64,000 nucleotides of DNA from a bacterium (GCA_029559475.1 JAKQBN010000013.1:1-64000), one strand, 5' to 3'. Shown: positions 37,803-48,373, numbered from the stretch's first letter. Translations and numbers: made by a program. The notes: generated by a model from the letters alone, not told the origin.

Positions 37803-39575
37803 TTATTTTATCAATAACATTTTCTTACTTAGCTTAGTGCTTCCTGTTTCGAGGGTATAGAAATATATTCCGCTGTTGAGATTTTCTGCATTGAAATAAA
37901 CTTCGTGCTTACCGACTGATACTGTACCGTTCACAAGCTCTTTTACAAACTGTCCTTCTGAATTGAAAACCGACAGTGTGACCTGTTCTTCCTTCGGAAG
38001 CGAGAAACTGATCTCAGTTTCAGGATTGAACGGGTTCGGATAGTTCTGTGATAATGAAATATATGAAGGTAAAGAATTAGTTTCAATTGTAGACGGCATC
38101 ATTATCTGCATCGGGTTGCCGGTTCCGGGCGCAAGACTTTCAAATCCGCTTACTACAGGCGATGAAGAATTGTCTAGTAAAAATGTACGCATATCTCCCC
38201 AGTATGTATCAGGTATCATATAAGGTCTTGATTTATCTTCTACGATTATTTGAATTTCATCTCCGCTTTCCCAAGAGTAAACAAAATTACCTGGATTAAA
38301 ATAAAACACCGAATAAATTCCGCCAAGCATGGTAAATCCGCATCCCGGACTGTCCTTGTCTAATATTTCAGCCGGATTGTCGTTATTCCATACTTTGAAT
38401 TCTATGTTTGCATAAGGCTCGGTGCTAAAATCCAGTTCGCTCCCGTCAACATCAACGAGATGATAATAGATCACTCTCGGTCCGCCGCCTGTTAGACCTT
38501 TATTCGGATGAATCTGACCCGAAACGGTATCTGTATTGTCTGTAATCACTTTCGATGAAGGCCATACAGCAGCTTCCGTTACACTTGCGAGCAAAGCCAT
38601 GCCAGGTTCCACATCGAAAATGTTCGCCCACCCGAATACGGATTCTGCGCTCGTAGAGAACTGCTGTGTGGAATTGTTGTATTTTGAGATAGCATTACAT
38701 ACTGCAATGTCGTTTCCTAGTAATTCTGTATCCGTTAATCCGGCTTTTGACAACGGTACGCAGATCGGATTATTATCGGTCCCGGCGGTAGTTATCAGGT
38801 TGTACTGAACTGCAATGCTATCACCCTCCACTATGAAATCAAAATTGTTCTTAGCATTAATCAGGTATGCCCCGCCTGTCTGAACAGAAAAGTCTGTTAA
38901 CCAGCCTAGACCGGGATAATAACCCGCTGTTTCCCAACCCTGTGCAACAGGATCAAATTTCGATACTGCGTCAATATTTGTGTGTGTCGGGTCGAAATCG
39001 CTTGCATTAGTCCAGCCGTTTTGAACCGGAAGTCCGACAAAATTCAGGTCGGTACCTGTGGTCGTCACGCACGGATATATGAAAGTTTTTGTATCAGAAC
39101 CTGATTCCCATGTTAGCATGTAAGGCATTCCTGAGCCTTCAATACCGAGATCTTCAAACCCTAGCTCAACAAATGGCTCATCACCTTCGATAACATAATC
39201 TGCAAGAGCTGAACAATGACCACCAGAGCCGTCATTCCAGTCGATCATCTCTATATGAAGAATGTTGCCGACTCCCCAAGCAGGAAAATGCTGAAGGTCA
39301 ACCATAGATACTCCTCTTAATGGGTATTCTACAGGATCGGGATACATCGCAACACCGCATTGAGCAAGACTGTCCGCCTGTGTAATTAATGTAAAGCCAC
39401 CTATTGACGGACCGGTTCCCTGGTTTAACCATGCCCTGTAGGTAACACCGTCAATATTCTCATTTGTAAACTCATTTCCGGAACGATCAAGCATACCGAA
39501 ATATATTACTTTCGGCATTGATGCAAAAACATTAATTGCACTCAAAATAGCAATTACAATAATTAACTTTTTCAT
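37803..39575 (-). CDS. Secreted protein with duplicated modules and T9SS type A sorting domain
   Basis: Signal peptide; C-terminus ISLSQNYPNPFNPETEISFSLPKEEQVTLSVFNSEGQFVKEL...SGIYFYTLETGSTKLSKKMLLIK. Confidence 0.88.
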   Translation of the reverse strand: MKKLIIVIAILSAINVFASMPKVIYFGMLDRSGNEFTNENIDGVTYRAWLNQGTGPSIGGFTLITQADSLAQCGVAMYPDPVEYPLRGVSMVDLQHFPAWGVGNILHIEMIDWNDGSGGHCSALADYVIEGDEPFVELGFEDLGIEGSGMPYMLTWESGSDTKTFIYPCVTTTGTDLNFVGLPVQNGWTNASDFDPTHTNIDAVSKFDPVAQGWETAGYYPGLGWLTDFSVQTGGAYLINAKNNFDFIVEGDSIAVQYNLITTAGTDNNPICVPLSKAGLTDTELLGNDIAVCNAISKYNNSTQQFSTSAESVFGWANIFDVEPGMALLASVTEAAVWPSSKVITDNTDTVSGQIHPNKGLTGGGPRVIYYHLVDVDGSELDFSTEPYANIEFKVWNNDNPAEILDKDSPGCGFTMLGGIYSVFYFNPGNFVYSWESGDEIQIIVEDKSRPYMIPDTYWGDMRTFLLDNSSSPVVSGFESLAPGTGNPMQIMMPSTIETNSLPSYISLSQNYPNPFNPETEISFSLPKEEQVTLSVFNSEGQFVKELVNGTVSVGKHEVYFNAENLNSGIYFYTLETGSTKLSKKMLLIK

Positions 39576-39649
39576 AATACTTCTCCTATTTTACTCTCCT
39601 GATAGTAAAATACTAAAATATTATGATAAAACAAATAATAATTATAAAA

Positions 39650-42600
39650 TTATTTATCGTAACCTTTTTCTTCTCTCAGATTCAAAGCATCTTTGAATGA
39701 CATAGTTTGAGTACCTGAACATCTGCATGAAAATCCGTCTATGAATGAATATACAACAGGGAGAACGAGAAGAGTAAGTATAGTGGCGAAACCGAGACCG
39801 AAAACGATGCTGACAGCCATAGGTTTCCACATTTTGACCGACTCTGAAGAAGATATTATCATAGGTACAAGCCCGAAAATGGTTGTAATTGTAGTAAGAA
39901 GTATCGGCCTGAGCCTTGTTTTACCTGCGTTTATCAGGCTGTTCCACCTGTCGGTGCCAGACTCTCTTTCTTTATTGATAAAATCGACCATTACGATCGA
40001 ATCGTTCACGACGATCCCTGCAAGAGCCACTACCGCAATCATAGATAGAATTGAGAATGGTGTATGAGTGCTTATAAGACCGATTATAACTCCTATAAAT
40101 GCGAACGGTATAGTGATCATAACTATTAAAGGCTGAATGTACGACTTGAACTGTGCGCCAAGGATCATATAGATCATAATCATAGCCAATAGAAAAGCGA
40201 TGTAAAGTGATCCGAAACTTTTCTTTCTCTCATCCGCCGCGCCACCTGCTTCGATCTTGTAGCCGGGATGATCTTTTTCAAAATTCTCCAGCGCTCCTGA
40301 AATGTTCTTGATCTTGTTACCGAAAAGCAGTTCGTTTGCTTCATCAGGAGTTCTCATGAATGTTTTGCCGCCTGAAGTATAAGAACCTGTGCTTGCCGTA
40401 ATTGTGATCGCCCTTTTTCCGTCCCTTCTCGATATTCTTGAGATAGTATTAGATATCTCGAATTTCGCCACATCTTTTAGAATTACCTTCTTACCGGTTT
40501 TTGTATTGATTTTCAGATTCTCGATCTTATCCGCGGTATCGAACTGATGCTCGGGAAGAATTACTCTGATATTATATTTTTCTGACCTTTCGCTGTACTC
40601 CGAGATTATCTTTCCTACTGAAGAGACCCTAACGAACGAAGCAATCTCGGAAAGGCTTATACCATAAATGGCAAGTTTATCATAATCCGGATAAATTTTT
40701 AACTCCTTTTTGCCCGAATCGAAATTGTCGTCAATATCGGTTACGCCTTCGATCCCCGACAAAGTTCTCTTAACATTTTCAGAAAGCTCCTCGAGTTTCT
40801 TGAGGTCGTCTCCGGTGATCCTTAATTCGACATCTTCACCTGTGGGCGGACCTGATCTTCCGGTAAAGAATTTATAGCTTACGATCTCAGGTATTCCGTT
40901 CAGAAATTTTCTGATATCGCCTGTTACTACATTGAGATCTACGGTAAGACTGTCGGCGTCGATAAGATCGAGCCTGAATTCCATAAGATTAGTCCCTTCG
41001 TCCCAGAACGATCTGTCCTGCTGCTGGCCGATGTTGGTATTCAGCGACTGGAAATTCTCCTGATACGGCAGAGACATCAGATATTTCTCGATCCTTGATG
41101 CCAGCGAATCTGTCTGGTCGAGATGTGCTCCCGAGAACGTTTCGGCTTTCACTGTAAGCGTGGCCGGAGCTGTTTTCGGGAAAAATTCGAACTTTATATA
41201 CCCTCTTACCACTGTAATTAATGAAATAATTAAAGCTATTATCAAAAGCGACATAACAAGAGTTCTTCTTTTTAAAAATCCGATAAGCAGACGGCCGTAG
41301 CTTTTGACGACCTTTTTAAAAAAATGACTCTCGGCCTTTATTTTATCGTGAGGTTTTGCGAAATCGGCAAGATGCGACGGCAGCATCAGCACAGCTTCGA
41401 AAAGCGAAGTAAAAAGTGCTATTGATACAACTATCGGAAATACGGATAGGAATTTTCCCATATTCCCTTCTAGCATTAAAAGCGGAAGAAAAGCCGCAAT
41501 TGTGGTCATGACTGCTGCTACGATCGGCCATAGTATTTCTTTCGTACCTGCCACAGCGGCGTCTTTCGGACTCATTCCAATCTCGATGTTCCTGTGAACA
41601 TTTTCAATTACGACGATCGCGTCATCAACTACCATACCTAGAACCAGAACAAGAGCAAACAGGCTTAGATTATTTATTGTTATTCCGAAATAATGCATCA
41701 GCCAGAAAGTCATCAGGAAAGAAAAAGGTATACCCCACGCGGCTAAAATTGCGTATCTCCAGCCGATAAATATTAAAAGCGTCAGAAAAACCAGTATCAC
41801 ACCGAAAACGGCCGATGAAGACAGCGTGCTTATATTTCTGTTTACTTCTATAGATTCGTCGTTAATTATCTTAGCATTCACATTTGAATATTTATCTTTA
41901 ACGGTAACTACATATTTTTTTATGTTCTCTATGATGTCGAGAATATTCCCATCAGCGTTCTGATATACATAAAGATTTATGCTTTCTTTTCCGTTCAGTC
42001 GAGTTTTAACGTTTATATCTTCATAAGTGTCTGTGACCGCCGCGATGTCTCTGACCCTTATCACACTTCCGTTATCGAATGCTTTGAGCACGACGAACTC
42101 TATCTGGTCAACGGATAAGAACTCCCCCATCGTCCTTATTAAAACTTCTGAATTACCCGCAAAAATGCTGCCTCCCGGCAGATTGAGATTTCTGGCTCTG
42201 ACCGCAGTTTCAATATCTGAAAAACTGATGTTGAAATATTCCATTTTGTTGATGTCAGGCTCTATCCTGATCTCTCTGTTCTTTGAGCCTTTGAGCTCAA
42301 CTTTGGACACATAATTTATTTTCGCCAGATCGTCCTTAATATTCTCGGCGATCCTCTTTATTCCGTCAGGAGTATATGATTCGCCTTCTACAGCTATAGT
42401 ACAGACCGATTTCATCTCCCTGATGCTGATATTCTGCATATACGGTTCGCTTGCATCTTCCGGAAGGTTCTTAACTTTATCCAGCTCTCTCGAAACATCC
42501 GCCCAAGCTTTGTCAATATCGGCATTCGTAGTAAGGTTTAGTGTTACTACGGCTCTTCCCTCGTACGCGACTGAAGTTATATAGTCAATATCTGTTATAT

Positions 42601-42817
42601 CCGAGAGTTCATCTTCGATCTCCTTTATGATAAGAGACTCGATCTCGTCCGGCGCGACTCCGGGATATGTTACCGTGATCATGAACATCCCCCATTCTAT
42701 CTGAGGCATGGATTCTTTAGGAATTCTGTAAGTATAAAATATTCCGAGAATGATTATTATTATCATGGCCATATTGACCAGAACTGGATTTTCTACCGAG
42801 AATTTTGGAAGGTTCAT
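39650..42817 (-). CDS. RND-family efflux transporter permease (AcrB-like)
   Basis: MNLPKFSVENPVLVNMAMIIIIILGIFYTYRIPKESMPQIEW; LVLGMVVDDAIVVIENVHRN; VALAGIVVNDSIVMVDFINKER. Confidence 0.95.
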   Translation of the reverse strand: MNLPKFSVENPVLVNMAMIIIIILGIFYTYRIPKESMPQIEWGMFMITVTYPGVAPDEIESLIIKEIEDELSDITDIDYITSVAYEGRAVVTLNLTTNADIDKAWADVSRELDKVKNLPEDASEPYMQNISIREMKSVCTIAVEGESYTPDGIKRIAENIKDDLAKINYVSKVELKGSKNREIRIEPDINKMEYFNISFSDIETAVRARNLNLPGGSIFAGNSEVLIRTMGEFLSVDQIEFVVLKAFDNGSVIRVRDIAAVTDTYEDINVKTRLNGKESINLYVYQNADGNILDIIENIKKYVVTVKDKYSNVNAKIINDESIEVNRNISTLSSSAVFGVILVFLTLLIFIGWRYAILAAWGIPFSFLMTFWLMHYFGITINNLSLFALVLVLGMVVDDAIVVIENVHRNIEIGMSPKDAAVAGTKEILWPIVAAVMTTIAAFLPLLMLEGNMGKFLSVFPIVVSIALFTSLFEAVLMLPSHLADFAKPHDKIKAESHFFKKVVKSYGRLLIGFLKRRTLVMSLLIIALIISLITVVRGYIKFEFFPKTAPATLTVKAETFSGAHLDQTDSLASRIEKYLMSLPYQENFQSLNTNIGQQQDRSFWDEGTNLMEFRLDLIDADSLTVDLNVVTGDIRKFLNGIPEIVSYKFFTGRSGPPTGEDVELRITGDDLKKLEELSENVKRTLSGIEGVTDIDDNFDSGKKELKIYPDYDKLAIYGISLSEIASFVRVSSVGKIISEYSERSEKYNIRVILPEHQFDTADKIENLKINTKTGKKVILKDVAKFEISNTISRISRRDGKRAITITASTGSYTSGGKTFMRTPDEANELLFGNKIKNISGALENFEKDHPGYKIEAGGAADERKKSFGSLYIAFLLAMIMIYMILGAQFKSYIQPLIVMITIPFAFIGVIIGLISTHTPFSILSMIAVVALAGIVVNDSIVMVDFINKERESGTDRWNSLINAGKTRLRPILLTTITTIFGLVPMIISSSESVKMWKPMAVSIVFGLGFATILTLLVLPVVYSFIDGFSCRCSGTQTMSFKDALNLREEKGYDK

Positions 42818-42834
42818 TCTAATCCTCTTCTGCT

Positions 42835-43926
42835 TTAATTTTTATTTTCTTCGGTGAAGATCCTGACGCTTGTTCCGTCTGACAGTGATTCGATACCTGA
42901 GGTTATTAATGTTTCGCCCGGTTCGAGCCCGGTTGTTATAACGACGCGGTTACCGTATTTTTTACCTATGGAGATCTCTTTCTTTACGGCTTTATAATTA
43001 GCGCTAACGGTATATACATAATACTTTCCGTATTCTTCTATAATGTTGTCAAAATCCGTATAAATAACATTTTCCAGCTTAGATGACTCGATCTGCCCCC
43101 GCACTATCATGCCCGGCAGAAGTTCTTTTCCGGGGTTCTCTATAATTATTTCGACAGGATAGTTACCTGTCGCGTCCGGTTTCTTACCTATACCTGTAAC
43201 GGTCCCGTGTACCGATTTTTCGTTGCCGTTTTGGAAAACTATTACATTATTCCCGTTTTTAACAGAAACAACATCATTCTCGGTTATGCCTGTCTTTATT
43301 AACAACTTTGAACAGTCTATTATTGAAGCTACTGCCTGCCCTGTAGCTACGAACTGACCTTCTTTGATGTTGATCTGTGCTATTGAACCGTCAACAGGCG
43401 ATATGAATTTTGAATTCTCGAAGTTTATTCTCGCACGTTCAAGACCTGCTCTAGCCGCCTCGACCGAAGCCTCAGCTTTTTTTAATGAACTTTCAGAATT
43501 TGTGAGTTCGAATTTTGACACTTTGTCAGTTTCGTAGAGTTTTCTGGAAGCTTCTGTTTTTATTCTTACAGCGTCGAGATTAGCCTCTGCGGATTTTAGC
43601 TCGGACGCCGTCTGGTCGTAAGTGATCCTATAATTTTCGGAGTCAAGGTAAGCTATGGCTTCGCCTTTACTTATTCTCTCCCCGAGATTTTTTTCTATCG
43701 TTCTTACTTTTCCTGCGACTTCACTGTAATAAACTATATCGGTTATTCCTTCTAGTTTTCCTGTTATTTCAGCGTAAAGCTGAAGAGGTTTCTGCTGTAC
43801 TGTCTCTGTTTTTACAGAGGGGATCGTGTTATCCGGCGAATTATCCTGCTTTTTTGACTTGTCATCTGTTTTCGTGCAAGACAGAATTAATAACACAGTT
43901 AAAATTATCATCACATATTTTTTCAT
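42835..43926 (-). CDS. RND efflux periplasmic adaptor (membrane fusion protein)
   Basis: Lipobox VLLILSC; GKVRTIEKNLGERISKGEAIAYLDSENYRI; FISPVDGSIAQINIKEGQFVATGQAVASI. Confidence 0.92.
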   Translation of the reverse strand: MKKYVMIILTVLLILSCTKTDDKSKKQDNSPDNTIPSVKTETVQQKPLQLYAEITGKLEGITDIVYYSEVAGKVRTIEKNLGERISKGEAIAYLDSENYRITYDQTASELKSAEANLDAVRIKTEASRKLYETDKVSKFELTNSESSLKKAEASVEAARAGLERARINFENSKFISPVDGSIAQINIKEGQFVATGQAVASIIDCSKLLIKTGITENDVVSVKNGNNVIVFQNGNEKSVHGTVTGIGKKPDATGNYPVEIIIENPGKELLPGMIVRGQIESSKLENVIYTDFDNIIEEYGKYYVYTVSANYKAVKKEISIGKKYGNRVVITTGLEPGETLITSGIESLSDGTSVRIFTEENKN

Positions 43927-44021
43927 TTTATCACCCTAAATTTAAATATTTTTTTCCCGGTTTTAATTCTTTTTGTGTTAACGTTGAATTATGCAATTAA
44001 TTTTAACGAATTTCAATATAA

Positions 44022-44654
44022 TTATATTGCCGCAAAAGCCCTTACTGGCGAACCGTCAGCATTCTCTATCTTTAAAGGTATGCAGTAGAAATCGAACAAT
44101 CCGGCAGGTAACTTATATAGACCCTTGAGATTCTCGATAATGCATATATCCTTCGATAGAATGATCTTATGAAGTTTCATATCAGTTGAAGTTACAGGAT
44201 CAATAGAGATATAATCTAACCCGATAGCCTTCAATCTGAATTTTGTCAGCCTTTCCGCGGCTTCTTCTGTAAGTACCGGATAACTTTCTAGATAGCTTTT
44301 CTTATTCCACTTTTTGCTCCAGCCTGAATTGAAAAGAACGAAATCTGCTTTTAAGATCAGTTTCTCGAATTCATTAATAAATCCTGCTGTTATTTCTTTT
44401 TCTTTAGAGCAGTTAATGCATACAGCTTTCCCGATAAAATTGCTTATCGGAAATTTATCGAGCGTTCTCCCTTCTTTAATCATGTGGTAAGGAGCGTCAA
44501 TATGTGTACCGTTGTGGGTAATTGTTTTAAGCTCCAGTACCGCATAGCCTGTCTTTTCATGTGTATCCGCCTTTCTCAGACTGACTTTCGGGCTGCCGGG
44601 ATATACATTGATCTTTTCATTCATAGTATGGGTAAGGTCTATAATCTTTTTCAT
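44022..44654 (-). CDS. Cyclase family protein (kynurenine formamidase-like)
   Basis: MKKIIDLTHTMNEKINVYPGSP, THNGTHIDAPYHMIKEGRTLD (HxGTHxDxPxH). Start taken at internal Met because the ORF-track start (44690) gives an atypical N-terminus. Confidence 0.88.
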   Translation of the reverse strand: MKKIIDLTHTMNEKINVYPGSPKVSLRKADTHEKTGYAVLELKTITHNGTHIDAPYHMIKEGRTLDKFPISNFIGKAVCINCSKEKEITAGFINEFEKLILKADFVLFNSGWSKKWNKKSYLESYPVLTEEAAERLTKFRLKAIGLDYISIDPVTSTDMKLHKIILSKDICIIENLKGLYKLPAGLFDFYCIPLKIENADGSPVRAFAAI

Positions 44655-44691
44655 AGCTTTTCCTGTTATAATCCGCACAAATATAATCATG

Positions 44692-45348
44692 TTTTATGAC
44701 TTTGAAAAGCTTATTTTTAGTTCTATATTTAACAGGTTGAATTATAAAGAGCTGAAAATGTCGCATAATAAACATAGAGCTGAAAAATGTCCTCACTGTA
44801 GACTTTTTAAAGCTATATGCATCTGCGGAGATATTAAAGTTTACAGCCTTAGAACCCGTGTGACCCTGATGATGCATGTGAAGGAGGTTAAACGTGCGAC
44901 CAACACCGGGAAATTAGCCTCATTGATGCTTTCCAACAGCTCAACTGTGCTTATCGGCGAACCGGACAGACCTGCTAAAAGAGACGATATTGTGCTTGAT
45001 GGATATGAAAACCTTGTTCTTTATCCGAACGCTACGCAGATTATCGAAAGATCATTTCTCGATACACTTGAAAAGCCTGTGAATCTGATCGTTCTTGACG
45101 GCAATTATAATCAGGCCGGTAAAATGTTCCGTTCAGAGATAATTGAAGGCGTAAAAAGGGTCAGACTTCCTGCCGGACAGAAAAGCGATTATGAGATCCG
45201 CAAATCACGAAATATTGAAAGGATCTCGACCATTGAGGCTATCGTTAATGCGATAGAGATCATTGAGAACGGTCCGTGCGTCGATCATATCCGCAGGATA
45301 TTTCTTAAAATGGTCAATGACCTGCAGACCAAGACCGGCATGTTTTAG
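44692..45348 (+). CDS. DTW-domain protein (tRNA-uridine aminocarboxypropyltransferase family), variant motif
   Basis: KCPHCRLFKAICICGDI, MMHVKEVKRATNTGKLASLML, LIVLDGNYNQAGKM in place of DGTW; start could be 44758. Confidence 0.82.
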   Translation, partial: FYDFEKLIFSSIFNRLNYKELKMSHNKHRAEKCPHCRLFKAICICGDIKVYSLRTRVTLMMHVKEVKRATNTGKLASLMLSNSSTVLIGEPDRPAKRDDIVLDGYENLVLYPNATQIIERSFLDTLEKPVNLIVLDGNYNQAGKMFRSEIIEGVKRVRLPAGQKSDYEIRKSRNIERISTIEAIVNAIEIIENGPCVDHIRRIFLKMVNDLQTKTGMF

Positions 45349-45526
45349 CTTATACTTATCAATAAAAACCAGTATTTCTTAGCCTGTCATCATTCATCGA
45401 GAAGCGAAATCCGTTTACCGTCTTTGCCCGCATGTACGATACCAGCTCCATAATAGCGATTTAAAGGATGAAGCAGGATGAGCTTAGAGATGAAGTTATG
45501 ATTAGCTTTTCTGCTCAAATAAAATT

Positions 45527-46978
45527 CTAAACTTGTCTTATAGCTTTATCGAGAGCGTCCTGAAGCATGGATTCTTCGGGTGTTCTTATAAAACCGTTAT
45601 CCGTCAGTGACTTCGTCAAATTTCTTGAATATTCAATATCGGCTTTAGCCTTATTATAGGCTTCCTGCCATGAAATTTGCACCCTCGCGACCCCGTCTTT
45701 TATCGCCTGAACAGCCACATCGGCGGCCTCTATCGGAAAGACATCCGCCTCATCCATGGTCGGAACGATATTTTCGGGATCGATCCCTCTCTTTTCGGCA
45801 TAATCAGCCAACGAATGGGCAGCCGCGATAGCCATGTTGTCCGTGATCTTTCTTGCTCTGATAAGAAGAGCACCTTTGAGTATACCGGGAAATCCGATCG
45901 AATTATTCACCTGGTTAGGAAAATCACCTCTGCCTGTCGCCACGATAAAAGCACCGGCTTCTTTAGCGGCATAAGGATAAATTTCAGGCACGGGGTTCGC
46001 GCATGAAAAAACGATAGCTTTATCTGCCATAGAAGCTATCCATTCCTTTTTTACAGTATCAGGGCCCGGTGTCGAAAGCGCAATGAGCGCATCCGCGCCC
46101 TTCATAGCTTCTTCTATGGTCAATATCTGATCTTTATTTGTTGACTTGCAGAGTTCCCATTTCCTGTAATATCTATTGTCCGCTTCAATGTCCGCTCGGC
46201 CTTTGTGAAGTGATCCCTTAGAATCGAATATGATAATTTTACCGGGATCGCCGCCGTCCGTGATTATCAGACGGGCAATCGTCGTGTTCGAGGCTCCGGC
46301 GCCTAAAAGAACGATCCTCGCGTCGCCAAGTTTTTTTCCGGCGAGCTTAAGCGCATTGATCAGTCCGGCCAGTGTAACGCTCGCCGTTCCCTGCGCGTCG
46401 TCGTGCCAGACGGGTATTTCGCATTCTTCGCGGAGCACATCCAGCACTTTAAAGCAGTTCGGCTGGGAAATATCCTCCAGATTGACCGCTCCGAAAGAAT
46501 GCTGAAGCATTTTAACGAAATCTATTATCCTGTCCGGATCGTTCTTTCCGTTCTTCCCTCTGCTGTCGATGCAGAGAGGAACTGCGTCCACGCCGCCCAG
46601 GTATTTCATCAGAAAGGCTTTGCCTTCCATAACACCGAGGCCCCCGGGCGGTGTGCAGTCGCCGTCGCCGAGAACGCGTGTCGAATCACTTACGACAGCA
46701 ACGAGATTCCCGCGATTAGAAAGATCGAAAGACGCATCATTATCATCCCTTATATCTGTTGATACTTTCGACACACCGGGAGTATAATAAACATTGAACC
46801 AGTTGAAACCGAAAACACCGGCTTTGGGAACCGTCTGTATCTTCCCCTGATAGAATTTGTGGACAGAAACCGAAAGTTCTTTTAAAAACAATGTTTTCGC
46901 TTTAGCGATCTGATCCTGCGAAAAATCATCGGGAAAGGCTTTATCCAGATTGGATAGATCGGTTTTTATCTTCTCCAT
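45527..46978 (-). CDS. NAD(P)-dependent malic enzyme
   Basis: VYYTPGVSKVSTDIRDD, AVVSDSTRVLGDGDCTPPGGLGVMEGKAFLMKYLGGVDAVPLCID, PVWHDDAQGTASVTLAGLINALKL. Confidence 0.94.
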   Translation of the reverse strand: MEKIKTDLSNLDKAFPDDFSQDQIAKAKTLFLKELSVSVHKFYQGKIQTVPKAGVFGFNWFNVYYTPGVSKVSTDIRDDNDASFDLSNRGNLVAVVSDSTRVLGDGDCTPPGGLGVMEGKAFLMKYLGGVDAVPLCIDSRGKNGKNDPDRIIDFVKMLQHSFGAVNLEDISQPNCFKVLDVLREECEIPVWHDDAQGTASVTLAGLINALKLAGKKLGDARIVLLGAGASNTTIARLIITDGGDPGKIIIFDSKGSLHKGRADIEADNRYYRKWELCKSTNKDQILTIEEAMKGADALIALSTPGPDTVKKEWIASMADKAIVFSCANPVPEIYPYAAKEAGAFIVATGRGDFPNQVNNSIGFPGILKGALLIRARKITDNMAIAAAHSLADYAEKRGIDPENIVPTMDEADVFPIEAADVAVQAIKDGVARVQISWQEAYNKAKADIEYSRNLTKSLTDNGFIRTPEESMLQDALDKAIRQV

Positions 46979-47478
46979 TGCTCAATACCCCTTACAAAAA
47001 TATCGTTGCCGTAAATGTCGTTGGCCACTATACATGGAAAATTCTCGACTTCCAGTATCCTGACAGCTTCGTGACCGAGCTCCTCAAAAGCTATTACTGT
47101 TGATTTCTTAATTGCAGAAGTCAGAACGACTGCCGCTCCGCCGACCGCGACAAGATAAACAGCCTTGTGCTTTTTCATGGACTCTATCACTGCCCTGTCC
47201 CTCTGCCCTTTTCCTATAGTTGCTTTCAGCCCTTTTTCGATAAGCTGTGGTGTGTACGGATCCAGCCTGTAACTTGAAGTCGGACCTGCCGATCCTATGA
47301 CCCTTCCTTCCGGTTCGGGTGTCGGTCCTGTATAATAAATTATCTGGCCTCTAACATTGAAAGGCAGTTTTTCATTTTTTATCATCATATATAAAAATCT
47401 TTTATGAGCTTCGTCTCTCATGGCGTAAATAGTGCCGGATATAAATACTTTATCCCCTGCTTTAAGTTCACTCAGCAC
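46966..47478 (-). CDS. Class I fumarate hydratase, beta subunit
   Basis: IIYYTGPTPEPEGRVIGSAGPTSSYRLDPYTPQLIEKGLKATIGKGQRD. Confidence 0.93.
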   Translation of the reverse strand: MLSELKAGDKVFISGTIYAMRDEAHKRFLYMMIKNEKLPFNVRGQIIYYTGPTPEPEGRVIGSAGPTSSYRLDPYTPQLIEKGLKATIGKGQRDRAVIESMKKHKAVYLVAVGGAAVVLTSAIKKSTVIAFEELGHEAVRILEVENFPCIVANDIYGNDIFVRGIEQWRR

Positions 47479-47527
47479 ATTCAGTCTGAGCGGAGCTTTT
47501 AAGTAATGCGTTTTGATCTTATACCTC

Positions 47528-48373
47528 CTACAGGATTATCGTTTTGTGCCTGTTCGCGTGACATTGAATATTCACTGCGACGGGCAGACTTGCGATGTGA
47601 CATGGCTCGATCATTATATGAACTGAAAGAGCTGTAATTGTTCCTCCAAGTCCCATCGGTCCGATTCCGAGTCTGTTTATATCTTTTAGTAGCTCTTTTT
47701 CAAGTTGAGCCCAGTTTGGATCTTTATTCGGTTTTCCGGTTTCTCTCAGAAGAGCTTTCTTTGACAATATCGCGCATCTTTCCAGATTACCGCCTACTCC
47801 GACTCCAACAATGATCGGAGGGCACGGCCTTCCTCCCGAGCCTCTTACTTTTTCCAGAACGAAGTTTTTTATCTCCTTAAGTCCGTCAGAAGCCCTGAGC
47901 ATCCTTACCTCGCTCATGTTCTCGGCTCCGCTACCTTTAGGCATAACCGTCAGTGATAATTTATTCCCAGGAACGATATCGGTGTGAATTATCGCAGGCG
48001 TATTATCGTTCGTGTTCAGTCTTTTGAATACGGGATCGGATATCACTGATTTTCTTAGGTATCCTTCAGTATATCCCTGCCTTACTCCCTCGTTAACGGC
48101 TTCAGAAAAGATCCCTCCTGTTATGTGTAAGTCCTGACCTATTTCAGCGAATACTACTGCTATTCCCGTATCCTGACAGACAGGCATTTTTTCTTTTTTC
48201 GCCATTTCTTGATTTTTTATAATTACTGATAGCACTTCTTTTCCTATATCCGACTGCTCTTCCTCAAAAGCTTTTTTGATCCTGTCTTTCAGGTCGGTCG
48301 TTGTGGAATAATTAGCTTCAATACAAAGATTTTTTACCGCTTTTATGATCTCTTCAGTTTTTATTTCACGCAT
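47528..48373 (-). CDS. Class I fumarate hydratase, alpha subunit
   Basis: PVCQDTGIAVVFAEIGQDLHITGG, MPKGSGAENMSEVRML, PCPPIIVGVGVGGNLERCAILSKKALLR, GIGPMGLGGTITALSVHI. Confidence 0.95.
   Translation of the reverse strand: MREIKTEEIIKAVKNLCIEANYSTTTDLKDRIKKAFEEEQSDIGKEVLSVIIKNQEMAKKEKMPVCQDTGIAVVFAEIGQDLHITGGIFSEAVNEGVRQGYTEGYLRKSVISDPVFKRLNTNDNTPAIIHTDIVPGNKLSLTVMPKGSGAENMSEVRMLRASDGLKEIKNFVLEKVRGSGGRPCPPIIVGVGVGGNLERCAILSKKALLRETGKPNKDPNWAQLEKELLKDINRLGIGPMGLGGTITALSVHIMIEPCHIASLPVAVNIQCHANRHKTIIL

Noticed and set aside
44608-44691. N-terminal extension of the DTW ORF (MIFSFIVWVRSIIFFIAFPVII...)
   Set aside because: Overlaps the divergent cyclase start region and is hydrophobic, unlike the family; a downstream start is more likely.
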